DNA of 64,000 nucleotides, taken from the NCBI GenBank assembly GCA_905221125.1, contig CAJNBY010000004.1:1-64000 (forward strand). The letters are read 5' to 3'. The position numbers were made by a program, and so were the translations under genes. Shown here one piece after another: positions 46,843 to 57,770 of the stretch. The DNA is from a bacterium (GTDB taxonomy: Bacteria; Bacillota; Bacilli; Lactobacillales; Streptococcaceae). The number at the start of each line of letters is the position of its first letter. Position 1 is the stretch's first letter. The notes under the pieces were generated by a model, which was not told the DNA's origin, searched no databases, and was given only the letters and a program-made list of their open reading frames with translations.

Positions 46843-47919
46843 ATGGGATATACAGTTGCTGTAGTCGGCGCGACAGGTGCTGTCGGTGCTCAGATGATAA
46901 AAATGTTGGAAGAATCAACACTTCCAATCGATAAAATCCGTTTACTTGCTTCTGCACGTTCAGCAGGCAAGACTTTGAAATTTAAAGATCAAGATATTAC
47001 GATTGAAGAAACAACTGAAACAGCTTTTGAAGGAGTTGATATTGCTCTCTTTTCAGCAGGTGGTTCGACATCAGCTAAGTATGCACCATACGCAGTTAAA
47101 GCTGGAGCGGTAGTAGTAGATAATACATCTTACTTCCGTCAAAATCCAGACGTACCATTGGTTGTCCCAGAGGTCAATGCTCATGCACTTGATGCCCACA
47201 ACGGTATCATTGCCTGCCCTAACTGTTCAACAATTCAAATGATGGTGGCTCTTGAGCCAGTTCGCCAAAAATGGGGCTTGGACCGTATCATTGTCTCAAC
47301 TTACCAAGCAGTTTCAGGTGCTGGTATGGGAGCAATTCTTGAGACACAACGTGAACTTCGTGAAGTCTTGAACGATGGAGTGAAACCACGTGATTTACAT
47401 GCTGAAATCTTGCCTTCAGGTGGTGACAAGAAACACTATCCTATCGCCTTTAACGCTCTTCCACAAATTGATGTTTTCACTGACAATGATTACACTTACG
47501 AAGAGATGAAAATGACCAAGGAAACTAAGAAAATCATGGAAGATGATAGTATCGCAGTGTCTGCAACATGTGTGCGCATTCCAGTCTTGTCAGCTCACTC
47601 TGAGTCTGTTTACATCGAAACAAAAGAAGTGGCTCCAATCGAAGAAGTGAAAGCAGCTATCGCAGCCTTCCCAGGTGCTGTCCTTGAAGATGATGTTGCT
47701 CATCAAATTTATCCTCAAGCCATCAATGCAGTGGGTTCACGTGATACCTTTGTTGGTCGCATCCGTAAAGACTTGGATGAAGAAAAAGGTATCCACATGT
47801 GGGTTGTTTCAGATAACCTTCTCAAAGGTGCTGCTTGGAACTCAGTTCAGATTGCAGAAACTCTTCATGAACGTGGCTTGGTTCGTCCAACAGCTGAATT
47901 GAAATTTGAGTTAAAATAG
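46843..47919 (+). CDS. asd: Aspartate-semialdehyde dehydrogenase
   Basis: 358 residues. It reduces aspartyl phosphate to aspartate semialdehyde, the branch point to lysine/peptidoglycan precursors and to threonine/methionine. [10 protein letters not shown] binds [17 protein letters not shown] carries the catalytic Cys (about 128), and the later His is in [10 protein letters not shown]. It is followed by dapA, the next lysine-branch enzyme, after 55 bp containing a small hairpin. Own leader with GAAAGAGG; the asd RNA and its terminator lie just upstream. Confidence 0.96.
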   Translation: MGYTVAVVGATGAVGAQMIKMLEESTLPIDKIRLLASARSAGKTLKFKDQDITIEETTETAFEGVDIALFSAGGSTSAKYAPYAVKAGAVVVDNTSYFRQNPDVPLVVPEVNAHALDAHNGIIACPNCSTIQMMVALEPVRQKWGLDRIIVSTYQAVSGAGMGAILETQRELREVLNDGVKPRDLHAEILPSGGDKKHYPIAFNALPQIDVFTDNDYTYEEMKMTKETKKIMEDDSIAVSATCVRIPVLSAHSESVYIETKEVAPIEEVKAAIAAFPGAVLEDDVAHQIYPQAINAVGSRDTFVGRIRKDLDEEKGIHMWVVSDNLLKGAAWNSVQIAETLHERGLVRPTAELKFELK

Positions 47920-47974
47920 TCATATCGTTTAGGAGTTCAGATGAACTCCTTCTTTGAAATAGAGAGGTGTTTTC

Positions 47975-48910
47975 ATGTCTTATCAAGATTTAAAAGAGTG
48001 TAAAATCATCACAGCCTTTATTACCCCCTTTCACGAGGATGGTTCCATTAACTTTGATGCCATTCCAGCCCTGATTGAGCATTTATTGGCCCATCATACA
48101 GACGGCATTCTTCTAGCTGGAACGACTGCTGAGAGTCCAACTTTAACCCACGATGAGGAGTTGGAACTCTTTGCGGCTGTACAAAAGATTGTCAATGGAC
48201 GAGTTCCTTTGATTGCGGGTGTAGGTACAAATGATACGCGTGACTCGATCGAGTTTGTCAAAGAAGTAGCGGAATTTGGTGGTTTCGCAGCTGGGCTTGC
48301 TATTGTTCCTTACTACAACAAACCTTCTCAAGAAGGAATGTATCAGCATTTTAAAGCCATTGCAGATGCATCAGATTTGCCTATTATCATCTACAACATT
48401 CCAGGGCGTGTAGTTGTCGAATTGACTCCAGAAACCATGCTTCGTTTGGCTGACCATCCAAATATTATTGGTGTCAAAGAATGTACTAGCTTGGCTAATA
48501 TGGCTTACTTGATTGAGCACAAGCCAGAAGAGTTCTTGATTTATACAGGTGAGGATGGAGATGCTTTCCATGCCATGAACCTTGGTGCTGACGGGGTTAT
48601 TTCTGTTGCCTCTCATACAAATGGGGATGAAATGCACGAGATGTTTACTGCCATTGCAGAAAGCGATATGAAGAAAGCTGCAGCTATTCAGCGTAAATTC
48701 ATTCCTAAGGTCAATGCCCTCTTCTCTTATCCAAGTCCTGCTCCAGTTAAGGCAGTTCTGAACTATATGGGATTTGCAGCTGGCCCAACTCGTCTACCTC
48801 TGGTTCCAGCACCAGAAGAAGATGCCAAACGCATTATCAAAGTTGTCGTAGATGGCGACTACGAAGCAACTAAGGCAACTGTAACAGGTGTCTTAAGACC
48901 AGATTACTAA
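47975..48910 (+). CDS. dapA: 4-hydroxy-tetrahydrodipicolinate synthase
   Basis: 311 residues, TIM barrel. It condenses pyruvate with aspartate semialdehyde, committing it to lysine and cell-wall lysine synthesis. [32 protein letters not shown] and the Schiff-base lysine in GVKECTS are present. Shine-Dalgarno AGAGAGGTG. Last gene of asd-dapA; shares a terminator with the convergent mnmE. Confidence 0.96.
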   Translation: MSYQDLKECKIITAFITPFHEDGSINFDAIPALIEHLLAHHTDGILLAGTTAESPTLTHDEELELFAAVQKIVNGRVPLIAGVGTNDTRDSIEFVKEVAEFGGFAAGLAIVPYYNKPSQEGMYQHFKAIADASDLPIIIYNIPGRVVVELTPETMLRLADHPNIIGVKECTSLANMAYLIEHKPEEFLIYTGEDGDAFHAMNLGADGVISVASHTNGDEMHEMFTAIAESDMKKAAAIQRKFIPKVNALFSYPSPAPVKAVLNYMGFAAGPTRLPLVPAPEEDAKRIIKVVVDGDYEATKATVTGVLRPDY

Positions 48911-48918
48911 TAAGACAA

Positions 48919-48955
48919 TAAAATCCATGACCGAATGAAGGATCATGGATTTTTC
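48919..48955. terminator. Bidirectional terminator between dapA and mnmE
   Basis: AAAATCCATGA ... TCATGGATTTTT hairpin between convergent genes. Confidence 0.9.
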
Positions 48956-50329
48956 TTATTTTCCTAAGCAAAATTGGCTAAAAAGTTGGGTAATGAGTTC
49001 ATCTGGTGCAGCATCCCCAGTGATTTCTCCGAGGATTTCCCAAGTACGAGTCAAGTCAACTTGAAGCAAGTCAACTGGCATACCTAGTTCCAGCCCTTCA
49101 TTAACAGCCTGTAGGCTTTCAACAGCCTTCTCAATCAAGGAAATATGACGGGCATTTGACAAGTAGGTAGCATCGTGCTCAACCAAACCAGCATTTTCAA
49201 AGAAGAGGTTGTTGATTCTCTCTTCAATCTTGTCGATGTTTTGGTTTTTAAGGACTGAAATACGAATAACGTCTTCAGGAAGTTCTGAAGTTTCAATCAT
49301 TTCTGGTAGGTCAGTTTTGTTAAGAAGAATAATTCGGTTGGTATCCTGACTGATTTCAAGAAGTTGACGATCTTGGACTGTCAGCGGTTCATTAGCATTT
49401 AGGACTAGTAGTACTAGGTCAGCTTCCTTGAGGGCTTTTTTCGAACGTTCAACACCGATTTGTTCCACGATGTCATCCGTTTCGCGGATACCAGCTGTGT
49501 CAATCAATTTTAGAGGAACACCGTTGATGTTGACGTATTCTTCAATGACATCACGTGTCGTACCAGCAATATCGGTTACGATTGCCTTGTCCTCACGTAA
49601 GAGGTTGTTGAGAAGGCTTGATTTCCCAACGTTGGGGCGTCCGATGATGGCAGTGGAAATTCCTTCACGAAGGATTTTACCGCGACGGGCTGTTCTAAGG
49701 AGATTAGTTAGTAATTGTTCAAACTCCATTGTCTTTTCACGGACAACAGCAGTAGTGGCTTCCTCAACATCGTCATACTCAGGATAGTCGATATTGACTT
49801 CAACTTGGGCAAGTGTATTGAGGATTTCTTGGCGGGTATTGTTAATGAGGTTAGAAAGGGAACCATCGAGTTGTTTGACCGCAATGTTCATGGCCTTGTC
49901 AGTCTTGGCGCGGATGATATCCATCACTGCCTCGGCCTGTGTCAAATCCACACGACCGTTTAGAAAGGCACGTTTGGTAAATTCACCAGGTTCTGCCAAT
50001 CGAGCTCCTTCACGGATAGCTAGCTGAAGAATTTCATTGGTCACTGCAATCCCACCGTGGGTGTTAATCTCGATAATATCCTCACGAGTAAAGGTCTTTG
50101 GAGACTTCATGGCCCCAACCATAACTTCGTCCATGACCTTACCAGTTTGAGGGTCAACTATGTGACCGTAGTTGAGAGTGTGGCTGGCAACCTGACTCAA
50201 GTCTTTTCCTTTAAAAATCTTTTGCACAATCGCAAAACTGTCTGTTCCGCTCAAGCGGACAATACCGATAGCCCCTTCACCTAGTGGAGTCGAGATAGCA
50301 GCGATGGTATCAAATTCACGTGTAATCAT
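48956..50329 (-). CDS. mnmE: tRNA modification GTPase MnmE (TrmE)
   Basis: 457 residues. With MnmG it makes the 5-carboxymethylaminomethyl group on wobble U34 of certain tRNAs. An N-terminal tetrahydrofolate-binding domain (about 1-120), a helical domain, and an inserted G domain with [30 protein letters not shown] and LLNKTDLP; it ends in the typical Cys motif FCLGK. AAAGGAAA precedes the ATG. Confidence 0.97.
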   Translation of the reverse strand: MITREFDTIAAISTPLGEGAIGIVRLSGTDSFAIVQKIFKGKDLSQVASHTLNYGHIVDPQTGKVMDEVMVGAMKSPKTFTREDIIEINTHGGIAVTNEILQLAIREGARLAEPGEFTKRAFLNGRVDLTQAEAVMDIIRAKTDKAMNIAVKQLDGSLSNLINNTRQEILNTLAQVEVNIDYPEYDDVEEATTAVVREKTMEFEQLLTNLLRTARRGKILREGISTAIIGRPNVGKSSLLNNLLREDKAIVTDIAGTTRDVIEEYVNINGVPLKLIDTAGIRETDDIVEQIGVERSKKALKEADLVLLVLNANEPLTVQDRQLLEISQDTNRIILLNKTDLPEMIETSELPEDVIRISVLKNQNIDKIEERINNLFFENAGLVEHDATYLSNARHISLIEKAVESLQAVNEGLELGMPVDLLQVDLTRTWEILGEITGDAAPDELITQLFSQFCLGK

Positions 50330-50431
50330 AATGTTTCCTTTAATTAATAGCTCTTTTCTTGGAATATTCCAATTCTCTTTTCAAATTGTAACAAATTTAG
50401 ATTATTTCTTCAATGGATGCTACTTGGAGAT

Positions 50432-50463
50432 TGAAAAAGCCTAAGCATTTCTGCTTAAGCTAG
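50432..50463 (-). terminator. Terminator of the tautomerase gene
   Basis: On the minus strand AGCTTAAGCA-gaaa-TGCTTAGGCT with one mismatch, followed by TTTTT. Confidence 0.8.
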
Positions 50464-50464
50464 C

Positions 50465-50647
50465 TTATTTGGTGCGCATTTCCCCTTGTGGGAAATAAGT
50501 TCCTTCTGGCATGTCGTTGATGATGACATGGACAGCAGATTGAGGTGCTCCAGTGTTGCGAACAACAGCTTCTGTTACTTCCTTAGCAAGAGCTTTCTTT
50601 TGCTCGAGCGTGCGTCCTTCAAATAAATCGATGCGTACAAATGGCAT
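50465..50647 (-). CDS. 4-oxalocrotonate tautomerase family protein
   Basis: 60 residues, the standard size. After Met removal the catalytic base is Pro1 (MPFVRIDLFEGR), and the family Arg residues follow. The ATG at 50647 is required so that Pro comes second; the in-frame GTG at 50662 is part of the Shine-Dalgarno region (GTGGAGGAA). Biological substrate in streptococci is unknown; no catechol pathway is nearby. Extended -10 TGG TAAAAT upstream on this strand. Confidence 0.9.
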   Translation of the reverse strand: MPFVRIDLFEGRTLEQKKALAKEVTEAVVRNTGAPQSAVHVIINDMPEGTYFPQGEMRTK

Positions 50648-50770
50648 AATAGCTTCCTCCACTAGTTTTTGATTTCTTCTATTTTACCACATTTTGCCGT
50701 TTAAAGCTTAAGAAAATTATGATATACTAGAATGTAGCAAAAATTTAGAAATGGACGTGAAGCAAGAAAC

Positions 50771-51370
50771 ATGGCACAGTTGTATTATCGTTATGGGACC
50801 ATGAACTCTGGTAAGACGATTGAGATTCTCAAGGTGGCCTATAACTATGAGGAGCAAGGAAAAGGTGTTGTGATTATGACCTCGGCTCTGGATACGCGTG
50901 ACGGTGTTGGCTATGTGTCGAGTCGAATTGGCATGAAGCGCCCAGCCATTGCAATTGAGGAAACGACGGATATCTTTGGCTATATCCGAGACCTACCAGA
51001 AAAGCCTTACTGTATTTTGGTCGATGAAGCCCAGTTTCTCAAGCGTCACCATGTTTACGATCTAGCTCGTGTTGTTGATGAGTTAGACATACCTGTCATG
51101 GCTTTTGGCTTGAAAAATGACTTTCGCAATGAACTGTTCGAAGGTTCCAAGTATCTCTTGCTTTTAGCAGACAAGATTGACGAAATTAAGACCATCTGTC
51201 AGTATTGTAAGAAAAAGGCGACTATGGTGTTGCGTACACAGGATGGACTACCCGTTTATGATGGTGAGCAGATCCAGATTGGTGGAAATGAAACCTATAT
51301 CTCGGTTTGCCGTAAACATTATTTTGCGCCAATGATAACCTCTAACAAGGAGCAAAACTATGACAATTGA
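50771..51370 (+). CDS. tdk: Thymidine kinase
   Basis: 199 residues, type II (bacterial) thymidine kinase. It salvages thymidine to dTMP. P-loop GTMNSGKT, Walker [10 protein letters not shown], and structural zinc cysteines in ICQYCKKKA and SVCRKHY. Extended -10 TGA TATACT about 45 nt upstream of the ATG; leader with GTGAAGC, a weak Shine-Dalgarno. The stop overlaps the next gene by 11 bp. Confidence 0.96.
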   Translation: MAQLYYRYGTMNSGKTIEILKVAYNYEEQGKGVVIMTSALDTRDGVGYVSSRIGMKRPAIAIEETTDIFGYIRDLPEKPYCILVDEAQFLKRHHVYDLARVVDELDIPVMAFGLKNDFRNELFEGSKYLLLLADKIDEIKTICQYCKKKATMVLRTQDGLPVYDGEQIQIGGNETYISVCRKHYFAPMITSNKEQNYDN

Positions 51371-51839
51371 ACTAAGAGATGTTACAATGGAAAATTATTT
51401 TGATGTTTTGAATTTGGATGTCAAGGAATATCAAAAACAATTCATTGCTACTAACGCAATTAGTTTAGCTGAAGCATACGTCTACACTAAAAATGGAGAT
51501 TTTGTAGCTCCATTGGCAGTTTATGATAATGATGCAATTATAGGTTTTGTGATGATAGCTTATGATAAAAAGATCGGAATTAGTAGTGGAAATTATTTAC
51601 TATTTCGTTTTATGATTGATAAGAATTTTCAAAATCAAGGATATTTTAAACCAATTATGGATAAAGTACTAGACTATGTTCGGACAGCGCCAGCAGGTTT
51701 AAGCAATAAACTTTGGTTGTCTTATGAACCAGAAAATGAACATGCAAGATCTTGTTACCTCAGTTATGGATTTAAAGAAACTGGGGAAATATCCGAGAAC
51801 GAAGTAGTAGCAATATACGATTTAACAATTGAGAAATAA
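51360..51839 (+). CDS. GNAT family acetyltransferase (spermidine-acetyltransferase-like)
   Basis: 159 residues. GNAT motif [20 protein letters not shown] (in parts: [13 protein letters not shown]) and motif [20 protein letters not shown] (in parts: [15 protein letters not shown]). It resembles PaiA/BltD-type diamine or spermidine acetyltransferases, but the usual QGxG is QGYF here, so acetyl-CoA binding may be altered and the substrate is uncertain. It is translationally coupled to tdk (11-bp overlap) and followed by prfA after 9 bp. Confidence 0.8.
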   Translation: MTIELRDVTMENYFDVLNLDVKEYQKQFIATNAISLAEAYVYTKNGDFVAPLAVYDNDAIIGFVMIAYDKKIGISSGNYLLFRFMIDKNFQNQGYFKPIMDKVLDYVRTAPAGLSNKLWLSYEPENEHARSCYLSYGFKETGEISENEVVAIYDLTIEK

Positions 51840-51848
51840 GGAGAAAAA

Positions 51849-52928
51849 ATGAACATCTATGATCAACTACAAGCTGTAGAAGACCGTTATGAAGAATTAG
51901 GAGAATTGCTAAGTGACCCGGATGTGGTCTCTGACACCAAACGTTTTATGGAGCTTTCAAAAGAAGAAGCTTCAACTCGTGACACAGTAACAGCCTACCG
52001 TGAGTACAAACAAGTCCTTCAAAATATCGTTGATGCCGAAGAGATGATTAAAGAATCAGGCGGAGATGCGGACTTGGAAGAAATGGCCAAGCAAGAGCTC
52101 AAGGATGCCAAGGCTGAAAAAGAAGAATACGAAGAAAAACTGAAAATCTTGCTTCTTCCAAAGGATCCAAACGATGACAAGAACATCATCCTGGAAATCC
52201 GTGGTGCTGCAGGTGGAGATGAGGCGGCACTTTTCGCCGGAGACCTTCTAACCATGTATCAAAAGTATGCGGAAGCCCAAGGCTGGCGCTTTGAAGTCAT
52301 GGAAGCCTCTATCAACGGTGTCGGTGGTTTTAAAGAAGTGGTTGCTATGGTTTCAGGTCAGTCTGTATACTCTAAGCTTAAGTACGAATCAGGTGCTCAC
52401 CGTGTGCAACGTGTCCCTGTGACAGAAAGTCAAGGCCGTGTTCATACTTCGACAGCGACAGTTCTTGTTATGCCAGAAGTTGAAGAGGTTGAATACGACA
52501 TTGATCCAAAAGACCTTCGTGTCGACATCTATCACGCCTCTGGTGCTGGTGGACAGAACGTCAATAAGGTTGCGACTGCCGTTCGTATCGTTCACTTGCC
52601 AACCAATATCAAGGTTGAGATGCAGGAAGAACGTACCCAGCAGAAGAACCGTGAGAAGGCCATGAAAATCATCCGTGCGCGTGTTGCTGACCACTTTGCA
52701 CAAATTGCTCAGGATGAACAAGACGCTGAGCGTAAATCAACAATCGGTACTGGTGACCGCTCAGAACGTATTCGTACTTATAACTTCCCACAAAACCGTG
52801 TCACAGACCACCGTATCGGCTTGACTCTCCAAAAACTAGATACTATTTTGTCTGGTAAATTGGATGAGGTTGTGGATGCTTTGGTGCTCTATGACCAAAC
52901 ACAAAAATTAGAAGAATTAAATAAATAA
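51849..52928 (+). CDS. prfA: Peptide chain release factor 1
   Basis: 359 residues. It ends translation at UAA and UAG. The GGQ motif is in [11 protein letters not shown] (about residue 235), and the codon-recognition tripeptide region [15 protein letters not shown] lies before it (PVT motif in place of PAT/PxT). Its glutamine is methylated by PrmC, the product of the next gene, which overlaps the stop codon by one base (TAATG). Shine-Dalgarno AAGGAGAA. Confidence 0.97.
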   Translation: MNIYDQLQAVEDRYEELGELLSDPDVVSDTKRFMELSKEEASTRDTVTAYREYKQVLQNIVDAEEMIKESGGDADLEEMAKQELKDAKAEKEEYEEKLKILLLPKDPNDDKNIILEIRGAAGGDEAALFAGDLLTMYQKYAEAQGWRFEVMEASINGVGGFKEVVAMVSGQSVYSKLKYESGAHRVQRVPVTESQGRVHTSTATVLVMPEVEEVEYDIDPKDLRVDIYHASGAGGQNVNKVATAVRIVHLPTNIKVEMQEERTQQKNREKAMKIIRARVADHFAQIAQDEQDAERKSTIGTGDRSERIRTYNFPQNRVTDHRIGLTLQKLDTILSGKLDEVVDALVLYDQTQKLEELNK

Positions 52929-53764
52929 TGATATTAGCTCAATTATTTTCAGATTTTGAAGAAGAGTTGATAAGACAAGGAGAGGAAGCTGAAAGCCTCT
53001 CTTTTGTCTATCGTGGCCTGAAAAATCTTCCTTTCACAGATTTTGTTTTTGCCCTCCAGAAAGAGGTAACAGAGGAAGAAAAACAATTTGTAAAAGGAAT
53101 TTTTCAACAGTTAGTAGATCATAAACCAGCACAGTATATCATCGGACAGGAAGATTTTTATGGAATGCAGTTAAAAGTTGATGAGCGGGTTTTGATTCCT
53201 CGTCCAGAGACAGAGGAGTTGGTTGAGCTTATCCTGGCTGAAAATCCTGAGACGAATCTTTCAGTTCTGGATATTGGAACAGGTAGTGGAGCTATTGCTC
53301 TCGCTCTAGCAAAAAACAGACCAGACTGGTCAGTGACAGCAGCAGATATTTCCCAAGATGCTTTAGATGTAGCTAGCGAAAATGCTAAAAAGCAAAATCT
53401 TCAAATATTTTTAAAAAAATCTGACTGTTTTACAGAAATTTCTGAAAAATATGATATAATTGTTTCCAATCCACCCTATATCTCTCGTGAAGATGAGTCA
53501 GAGGTCGGCTTGAATGTTTTGCATTCGGAGCCTCATCTAGCTCTCTTTGCAGATGAGGATGGCCTAGCTATTTACCGTAGAATTGCGGAAGATGCAAAAG
53601 ACTACCTCAAAGACGGTGGTAAGATTTACCTTGAAATTGGATACAAGCAAGGTCAAAGTGTTCCCGAACTTTTTAGAAAACATCTTCCTGAACAGCGAGT
53701 ACGAACACTCAAGGACCAATTTGGTCAAGATAGGATGGTCGTGGTTAATGATGGACAGGATTAG
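52928..53764 (+). CDS. prmC: Release factor glutamine methyltransferase
   Basis: 278 residues. It methylates the GGQ glutamine of release factors. N-terminal helical domain, SAM motif VLDIGTGSGAIALAL and catalytic NPPY motif (IVSNPPYIS). RPETEELVE is typical of the family. Start overlaps the prfA stop; its own end overlaps the tsaC-like gene by 17 bp. The order prfA-prmC-tsaC is common in Firmicutes and links translation termination with tRNA modification. Confidence 0.95.
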   Translation: MILAQLFSDFEEELIRQGEEAESLSFVYRGLKNLPFTDFVFALQKEVTEEEKQFVKGIFQQLVDHKPAQYIIGQEDFYGMQLKVDERVLIPRPETEELVELILAENPETNLSVLDIGTGSGAIALALAKNRPDWSVTAADISQDALDVASENAKKQNLQIFLKKSDCFTEISEKYDIIVSNPPYISREDESEVGLNVLHSEPHLALFADEDGLAIYRRIAEDAKDYLKDGGKIYLEIGYKQGQSVPELFRKHLPEQRVRTLKDQFGQDRMVVVNDGQD

Positions 53765-54350
53765 ACAAGAGTTGGAAAATGGTGGAGCTGTCGTTCTGCC
53801 TACAGAGACGGTTTACGGTCTTTTTGCCAAGGCGCTAGATGAAAAAGCAGTTGACCATGTTTACCAGCTCAAACGTCGTCCTAGAGACAAGGCACTCAAT
53901 CTCAATATTGCCTCTTTAGAGAATATCTTGCACTTTTCAAAGAATCAGCCAACTTATCTACAAAAACTTGTCGAGACCTTTTTACCAGGTCCCTTGACCA
54001 TTATTCTCGAAGCTAATGACAGAGTCCCCTATTGGATCAATTCTGGTCTTGAAACTGTTGGATTTCGGATACCAAGTCATCCCATCACGCTTGATTTGAT
54101 TCGAGAGATGGGGCCTTTGATTGGACCGTCTGCCAATATTTCAGGTCAGGCAAGTGGAGTAACCTTTGAACAAATTCTGAAGGATTTTGACCAAGAGGTT
54201 CTGGGTCTGGAAGACGATGCTTTTCTAACTGGACAAGATTCGACTATTTTGGATTTGTCGGGAGACAAGGTGAAAATCTTACGCCAAGGGGCCATTAAGC
54301 GAGAAGATATTCTTGCTCAGTTGCCAGAGATTTCTTTTGAGGAGGAATAA
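53748..54350 (+). CDS. L-threonylcarbamoyladenylate synthase (Sua5/YrdC/YciO family)
   Basis: 200 residues, a YrdC domain only, without the Sua5 C-terminal domain. It makes threonylcarbamoyl-AMP for t6A37 of ANN-decoding tRNAs. VVLPTETVYGLFAKA, KRRPRDKALNLNI (family KxR...SxN region) and PLIGPSANISGQ are present. Start at the first ATG of ATGATGGAC, within the end of prmC; the long upstream frame is a shadow of prmC. Followed 1 bp later by a GNAT gene. Confidence 0.9.
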   Translation: MMDRIRQELENGGAVVLPTETVYGLFAKALDEKAVDHVYQLKRRPRDKALNLNIASLENILHFSKNQPTYLQKLVETFLPGPLTIILEANDRVPYWINSGLETVGFRIPSHPITLDLIREMGPLIGPSANISGQASGVTFEQILKDFDQEVLGLEDDAFLTGQDSTILDLSGDKVKILRQGAIKREDILAQLPEISFEEE

Positions 54351-54351
54351 A

Positions 54352-54783
54352 ATGCTAAGAGATTTGCAAGAAACAGATGTGAAAGCTATTGGTGACATCA
54401 ACCAAGATGCTTTGGGCTATTCTTTTAGTCCAGATGAAACGGCTAGTCAATTAGCTAGACTATCTCAGGATTTCCATCATTTCTTTCTTGGCTATGAGGA
54501 TGCAGCTAGTCATGTCTTACTTGGATATGTCCACGCTGAGGTCTATGAATCACTTTATTCTAAAGCAGGATTTAATATTTTAGCCTTAGCAGTTTCACCT
54601 CAAGCGCAAGGTCAAGGTATTGGTAAAAGTTTACTACAAGGGTTGGAAGAAGAAGCAAAAAGACGTGGTTATGGGTTTATCCGCTTAAACTCTGCCGATC
54701 ATCGTCTGGGTGCTCATGTATTTTATGAAAAAGTTGGTTATACTTGTGATAAAATGCAGAAACGGTTTATTCGCATCTTTTAG
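54352..54783 (+). CDS. GNAT family N-acetyltransferase
   Basis: 143 residues. Acetyl-CoA motif AVSPQAQGQGIGKSLLQGLEEEA (in parts: QAQGQGIGKSLL) and C-terminal GAHVFYEKVGYTCDKMQKRF (in parts: HVFYEKVGYTCDK). The substrate cannot be told. The ATG at 54352 has GAGGAA upstream and follows the previous stop directly, making it the last gene of the tdk-to-GNAT run. A perfect inverted repeat lies just past its stop. Confidence 0.85.
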   Translation: MLRDLQETDVKAIGDINQDALGYSFSPDETASQLARLSQDFHHFFLGYEDAASHVLLGYVHAEVYESLYSKAGFNILALAVSPQAQGQGIGKSLLQGLEEEAKRRGYGFIRLNSADHRLGAHVFYEKVGYTCDKMQKRFIRIF

Positions 54784-54811
54784 TTTCATTTTCTAATAAG
54801 AAAATGAAACT
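54782..54811 (+). repeat. Perfect 12-bp inverted repeat before glyA
   Basis: AGTTTCATTTTC-taataa-GAAAATGAAACT. It overlaps the stop codon (TAG) of the acetyltransferase gene and lacks a T-run, so it is not a standard terminator. It could protect the 3' end of the message or bind a protein upstream of glyA. Confidence 0.75.
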
Positions 54812-54844
54812 AATGGACTAGTCACACAATAAAGGAGAAGACCT

Positions 54845-56101
54845 ATGATTTTTGACAAAGATGATTTTAAAGCATATGATGCTGATCTCTGGAATGCTAT
54901 TGCTAAAGAAGAAGAACGCCAACAAAACAACATTGAGTTGATTGCTTCGGAAAACGTAGTTTCCAAGGCTGTTATGGCAGCTCAAGGGTCTATCTTGACG
55001 AATAAATACGCCGAAGGATACCCAGGACGCCGTTATTATGGTGGAACTGATGTGGTAGACGTAGTAGAGACTCTTGCTATTGAACGCGCAAAAGAAATTT
55101 TCGGCGCTAAATTCGCCAATGTCCAACCTCACTCAGGAAGCCAAGCCAACTGTGCGGCTTACATGGCCTTGATTGAGCCAGGTGATACCGTTATGGGGAT
55201 GGATTTAGCAGCAGGTGGACACTTGACCCACGGAGCTCCTGTTAGCTTCTCTGGTCAAACCTACAACTTTGTTTCTTATAGTGTAGATCCTGAAACGGAA
55301 CTTTTGGACTTTGATGCCATCTTAAAACAAGCTCAAGAAGTCAAACCAAAACTGATTGTAGCAGGTGCTTCAGCCTATTCTCAAATTATCGACTTTTCAA
55401 AATTCCGTGAAATTGCAGATGCCGTTGGTGCTAAGCTCATGGTAGATATGGCTCATATCGCTGGTTTGGTTGCTGCTGGTCTACATCCAAGCCCAGTACC
55501 ATACGCTCATATCACTACAACAACGACCCACAAAACCCTTCGTGGACCACGTGGTGGTTTGATTTTGACCAATGATGACGACTTAGCTAAGAAAATCAAT
55601 TCAGCTATTTTCCCTGGTATTCAGGGTGGTCCTTTGGAGCACGTTGTGGCGGCTAAAGCTGTTTCCTTTAAAGAAGTTTTGGATCCAGCCTTCAAGGAAT
55701 ACGCTGCCAATGTTATCAAGAACAGCAAGGCTATGGCAGATGTCTTCTTGCAAGACCCTGATTTCCGTATTATTTCTGGTGGGACTGAAAACCACCTCTT
55801 CCTAGTGGATGTTACTAAGGTTGTAGAAAACGGAAAAGTTGCTCAAAACTTGCTGGATGAAGTTAATATTACTCTAAATAAAAACTCAATTCCTTACGAA
55901 ACCTTGTCACCATTCAAGACAAGTGGGATTCGTATCGGAGCAGCAGCCATTACTGCACGTGGATTTGGTGAAGAAGAAAGTCGCAAAGTGGCTGAGCTCA
56001 TCATTAAAACCCTTAAGAATGCAGAAAATGAGGCTGTATTAGAAGAAGTGAGAAGTGCTGTCAAAGAATTGACAGATGCCTTCCCACTATACGAGGACTA
56101 A
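54845..56101 (+). CDS. glyA: Serine hydroxymethyltransferase
   Basis: 418 residues, PLP enzyme. It interconverts serine and glycine and supplies methylene-tetrahydrofolate. [22 protein letters not shown], the PLP lysine in [14 protein letters not shown] and [13 protein letters not shown] are present. Shine-Dalgarno AAAGGAGAAG. It is followed by the nucleoid-protein gene after 7 bp. Confidence 0.97.
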   Translation: MIFDKDDFKAYDADLWNAIAKEEERQQNNIELIASENVVSKAVMAAQGSILTNKYAEGYPGRRYYGGTDVVDVVETLAIERAKEIFGAKFANVQPHSGSQANCAAYMALIEPGDTVMGMDLAAGGHLTHGAPVSFSGQTYNFVSYSVDPETELLDFDAILKQAQEVKPKLIVAGASAYSQIIDFSKFREIADAVGAKLMVDMAHIAGLVAAGLHPSPVPYAHITTTTTHKTLRGPRGGLILTNDDDLAKKINSAIFPGIQGGPLEHVVAAKAVSFKEVLDPAFKEYAANVIKNSKAMADVFLQDPDFRIISGGTENHLFLVDVTKVVENGKVAQNLLDEVNITLNKNSIPYETLSPFKTSGIRIGAAAITARGFGEEESRKVAELIIKTLKNAENEAVLEEVRSAVKELTDAFPLYED

Positions 56102-56108
56102 AACTTTT

Positions 56109-57083
56109 ATGGACATTTATATTAAGAAAGCCATTATTCACCAGTTCAGTCCGGATGACACCGAGCTGTTCCTAGCGGATAAGTTTCTCAATATTACTCC
56201 AAAAATCGAAGAATACTTGCGTAAAAAAATTGAACGTGTGTATTCAGATGAAGCCAAGACTGGGATTTTCGAAGAAGAAAATCCCTTCTTCAATCATATC
56301 ACAGACGATTTGTTGGAGACATCAGTAACACTGGCTAATCTCTGGAAAGAAGAGTTCAGCATTTCCGAAAATCTCAAGACCAATGACTTGATTTTTGTGC
56401 AATTTTCTAAAGAAGGCGTGGAACATTTCGCTTTCTTGCGAATTGCCCTGCGGGAGACCTTGACCCACCTCGGAGGAGAAGTTGAGAATCCAATCAAGCT
56501 GACTCAGAATAACCTGCCTGGATTTGGAACGGGTGCTGACGAAGCCTTGGTGGTCAATCTTCAGAGTCGCAAGTACCATCTGATTGAAAAACGAATCAAG
56601 TACAACGGGACTTTTTTGAACTATTTTTCAGATAATCTTCTTGCTGTCGCCCCTAAAATTTCACCCAAGAAATCTATCAAAGAACTGGAAAAAACGGCCC
56701 AGAGAATTGCTGAAACCTTTAACACAGACGATTTTCAATTTCAATCCAAGGTCAAATCAGCTATTTTTAACAATCTGGAAGAAAGCAATGAATTATCGCC
56801 TGAGAAATTGGCTAACGACCTTTTTGATAACAATCTGACGGCTCGTCTGAGCTTTATTGACCAAGTCAAAGAAGCCGTACCAGAGCCAGTTCAATTTGAT
56901 GAAATTGATGCTAGTCGCCAATTAAAGAAATTTGAAAACCAAAAACTTTCCTTGTCAAATGGAATTGAGCTCATCGTTCCCAATAACGTCTATCAAGACG
57001 CCGAGTCTGTTGAGTTTATCCAAAACGACAATGGAACCTACTCTATCTTAATCAAAAATATCGAGGATATCCAAAGTAAATAA
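56109..57083 (+). CDS. Nucleoid-associated protein (NdpA/YejK family)
   Basis: 324 residues, matching the 37-kD nucleoid-associated protein family (PF04245): [15 protein letters not shown] at the N-terminus is typical. E. coli YejK binds DNA and interacts with topoisomerases; the streptococcal protein is not characterised to my knowledge. The ATG at 56109 gives the conserved start MDIYIKKAI; the longer frame from 56076 overlaps glyA. Shine-Dalgarno GAGGA at somewhat long spacing. It overlaps the next gene by one base (TAATG). Confidence 0.87.
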   Translation: MDIYIKKAIIHQFSPDDTELFLADKFLNITPKIEEYLRKKIERVYSDEAKTGIFEEENPFFNHITDDLLETSVTLANLWKEEFSISENLKTNDLIFVQFSKEGVEHFAFLRIALRETLTHLGGEVENPIKLTQNNLPGFGTGADEALVVNLQSRKYHLIEKRIKYNGTFLNYFSDNLLAVAPKISPKKSIKELEKTAQRIAETFNTDDFQFQSKVKSAIFNNLEESNELSPEKLANDLFDNNLTARLSFIDQVKEAVPEPVQFDEIDASRQLKKFENQKLSLSNGIELIVPNNVYQDAESVEFIQNDNGTYSILIKNIEDIQSK

Positions 57084-57697
57084 TGTTTAAACGAATTCGA
57101 AGAGTGCTTGTACTAGCAGTCTTCCTTTTTGCTGGATATAAAGCATACCGCGTTCACCAAGATGTCAAGCAAGTCATGACCTATCAACCCATGGTGCGTG
57201 AAATCTTGAGTGAAAAAGACACCCCAGCAAACGAAGAGCTTGTGCTCGCTATGATTTATACCGAAACAAAAGGAAAAGAAGGCGATGTTATGCAGTCTAG
57301 TGAGTCTGCAAGTGGTTCCACCAACACCATCAATGATAATGCCTCTAGCATTCGGCAAGGCGTTCAAACTCTGACAGACAATCTCTATCTGGCTCAGAAG
57401 AAGGGTGTTGATGTCTGGACGGCTGTTCAAGCCTATAATTTTGGACCTGCCTATATCGATTTTATCGCCCAAAATGGCAAGGAAAATACCTTGGCTCTGG
57501 CCAAACAGTACTCTCGTGAGACTGTTGCTCCCTTGCTTGGCAATACCACTGGAAAGACTTATAGTTATATTCACCCCATTTCCATTTTTCACGGTGCCGA
57601 ACTCTATGTAAATGGAGGAAACTATTACTATTCTAGACAGGTTCAACTCAACCTTTACATCATCAAATGTTTCACTCTCTTTTCGACATCTGGCTAG
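57083..57697 (+). CDS. pmp23: Cell-wall hydrolase Pmp23 (lysozyme-like fold)
   Basis: 204 residues. A single N-terminal membrane anchor ([17 protein letters not shown]) and an extracellular domain with the goose-lysozyme-like features [18 protein letters not shown] (catalytic Glu), QSSESASGS and [11 protein letters not shown]. Pneumococcal Pmp23 is a membrane peptidoglycan hydrolase needed for stable division-ring assembly. Its C-terminal tail, [14 protein letters not shown], is hydrophobic, and the last codons form part of the terminator hairpin. Coupled to the upstream gene by TAATG. Confidence 0.85.
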   Translation: MFKRIRRVLVLAVFLFAGYKAYRVHQDVKQVMTYQPMVREILSEKDTPANEELVLAMIYTETKGKEGDVMQSSESASGSTNTINDNASSIRQGVQTLTDNLYLAQKKGVDVWTAVQAYNFGPAYIDFIAQNGKENTLALAKQYSRETVAPLLGNTTGKTYSYIHPISIFHGAELYVNGGNYYYSRQVQLNLYIIKCFTLFSTSG

Positions 57698-57712
57698 TCC
57701 AGGTGTTTTTGT
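57685..57712 (+). terminator. Terminator overlapping the end of pmp23
   Basis: ACATCTGG-ctagt-CCAGGTGT hairpin with a T-run; the stop codon TAG (57695-57697) is in its loop. Confidence 0.8.
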
Positions 57713-57770
57713 TATAAGTTTTCTTTAAGATAGATATATTACTCTAGAAAGGTAAAGGAGGAAATTCCCT

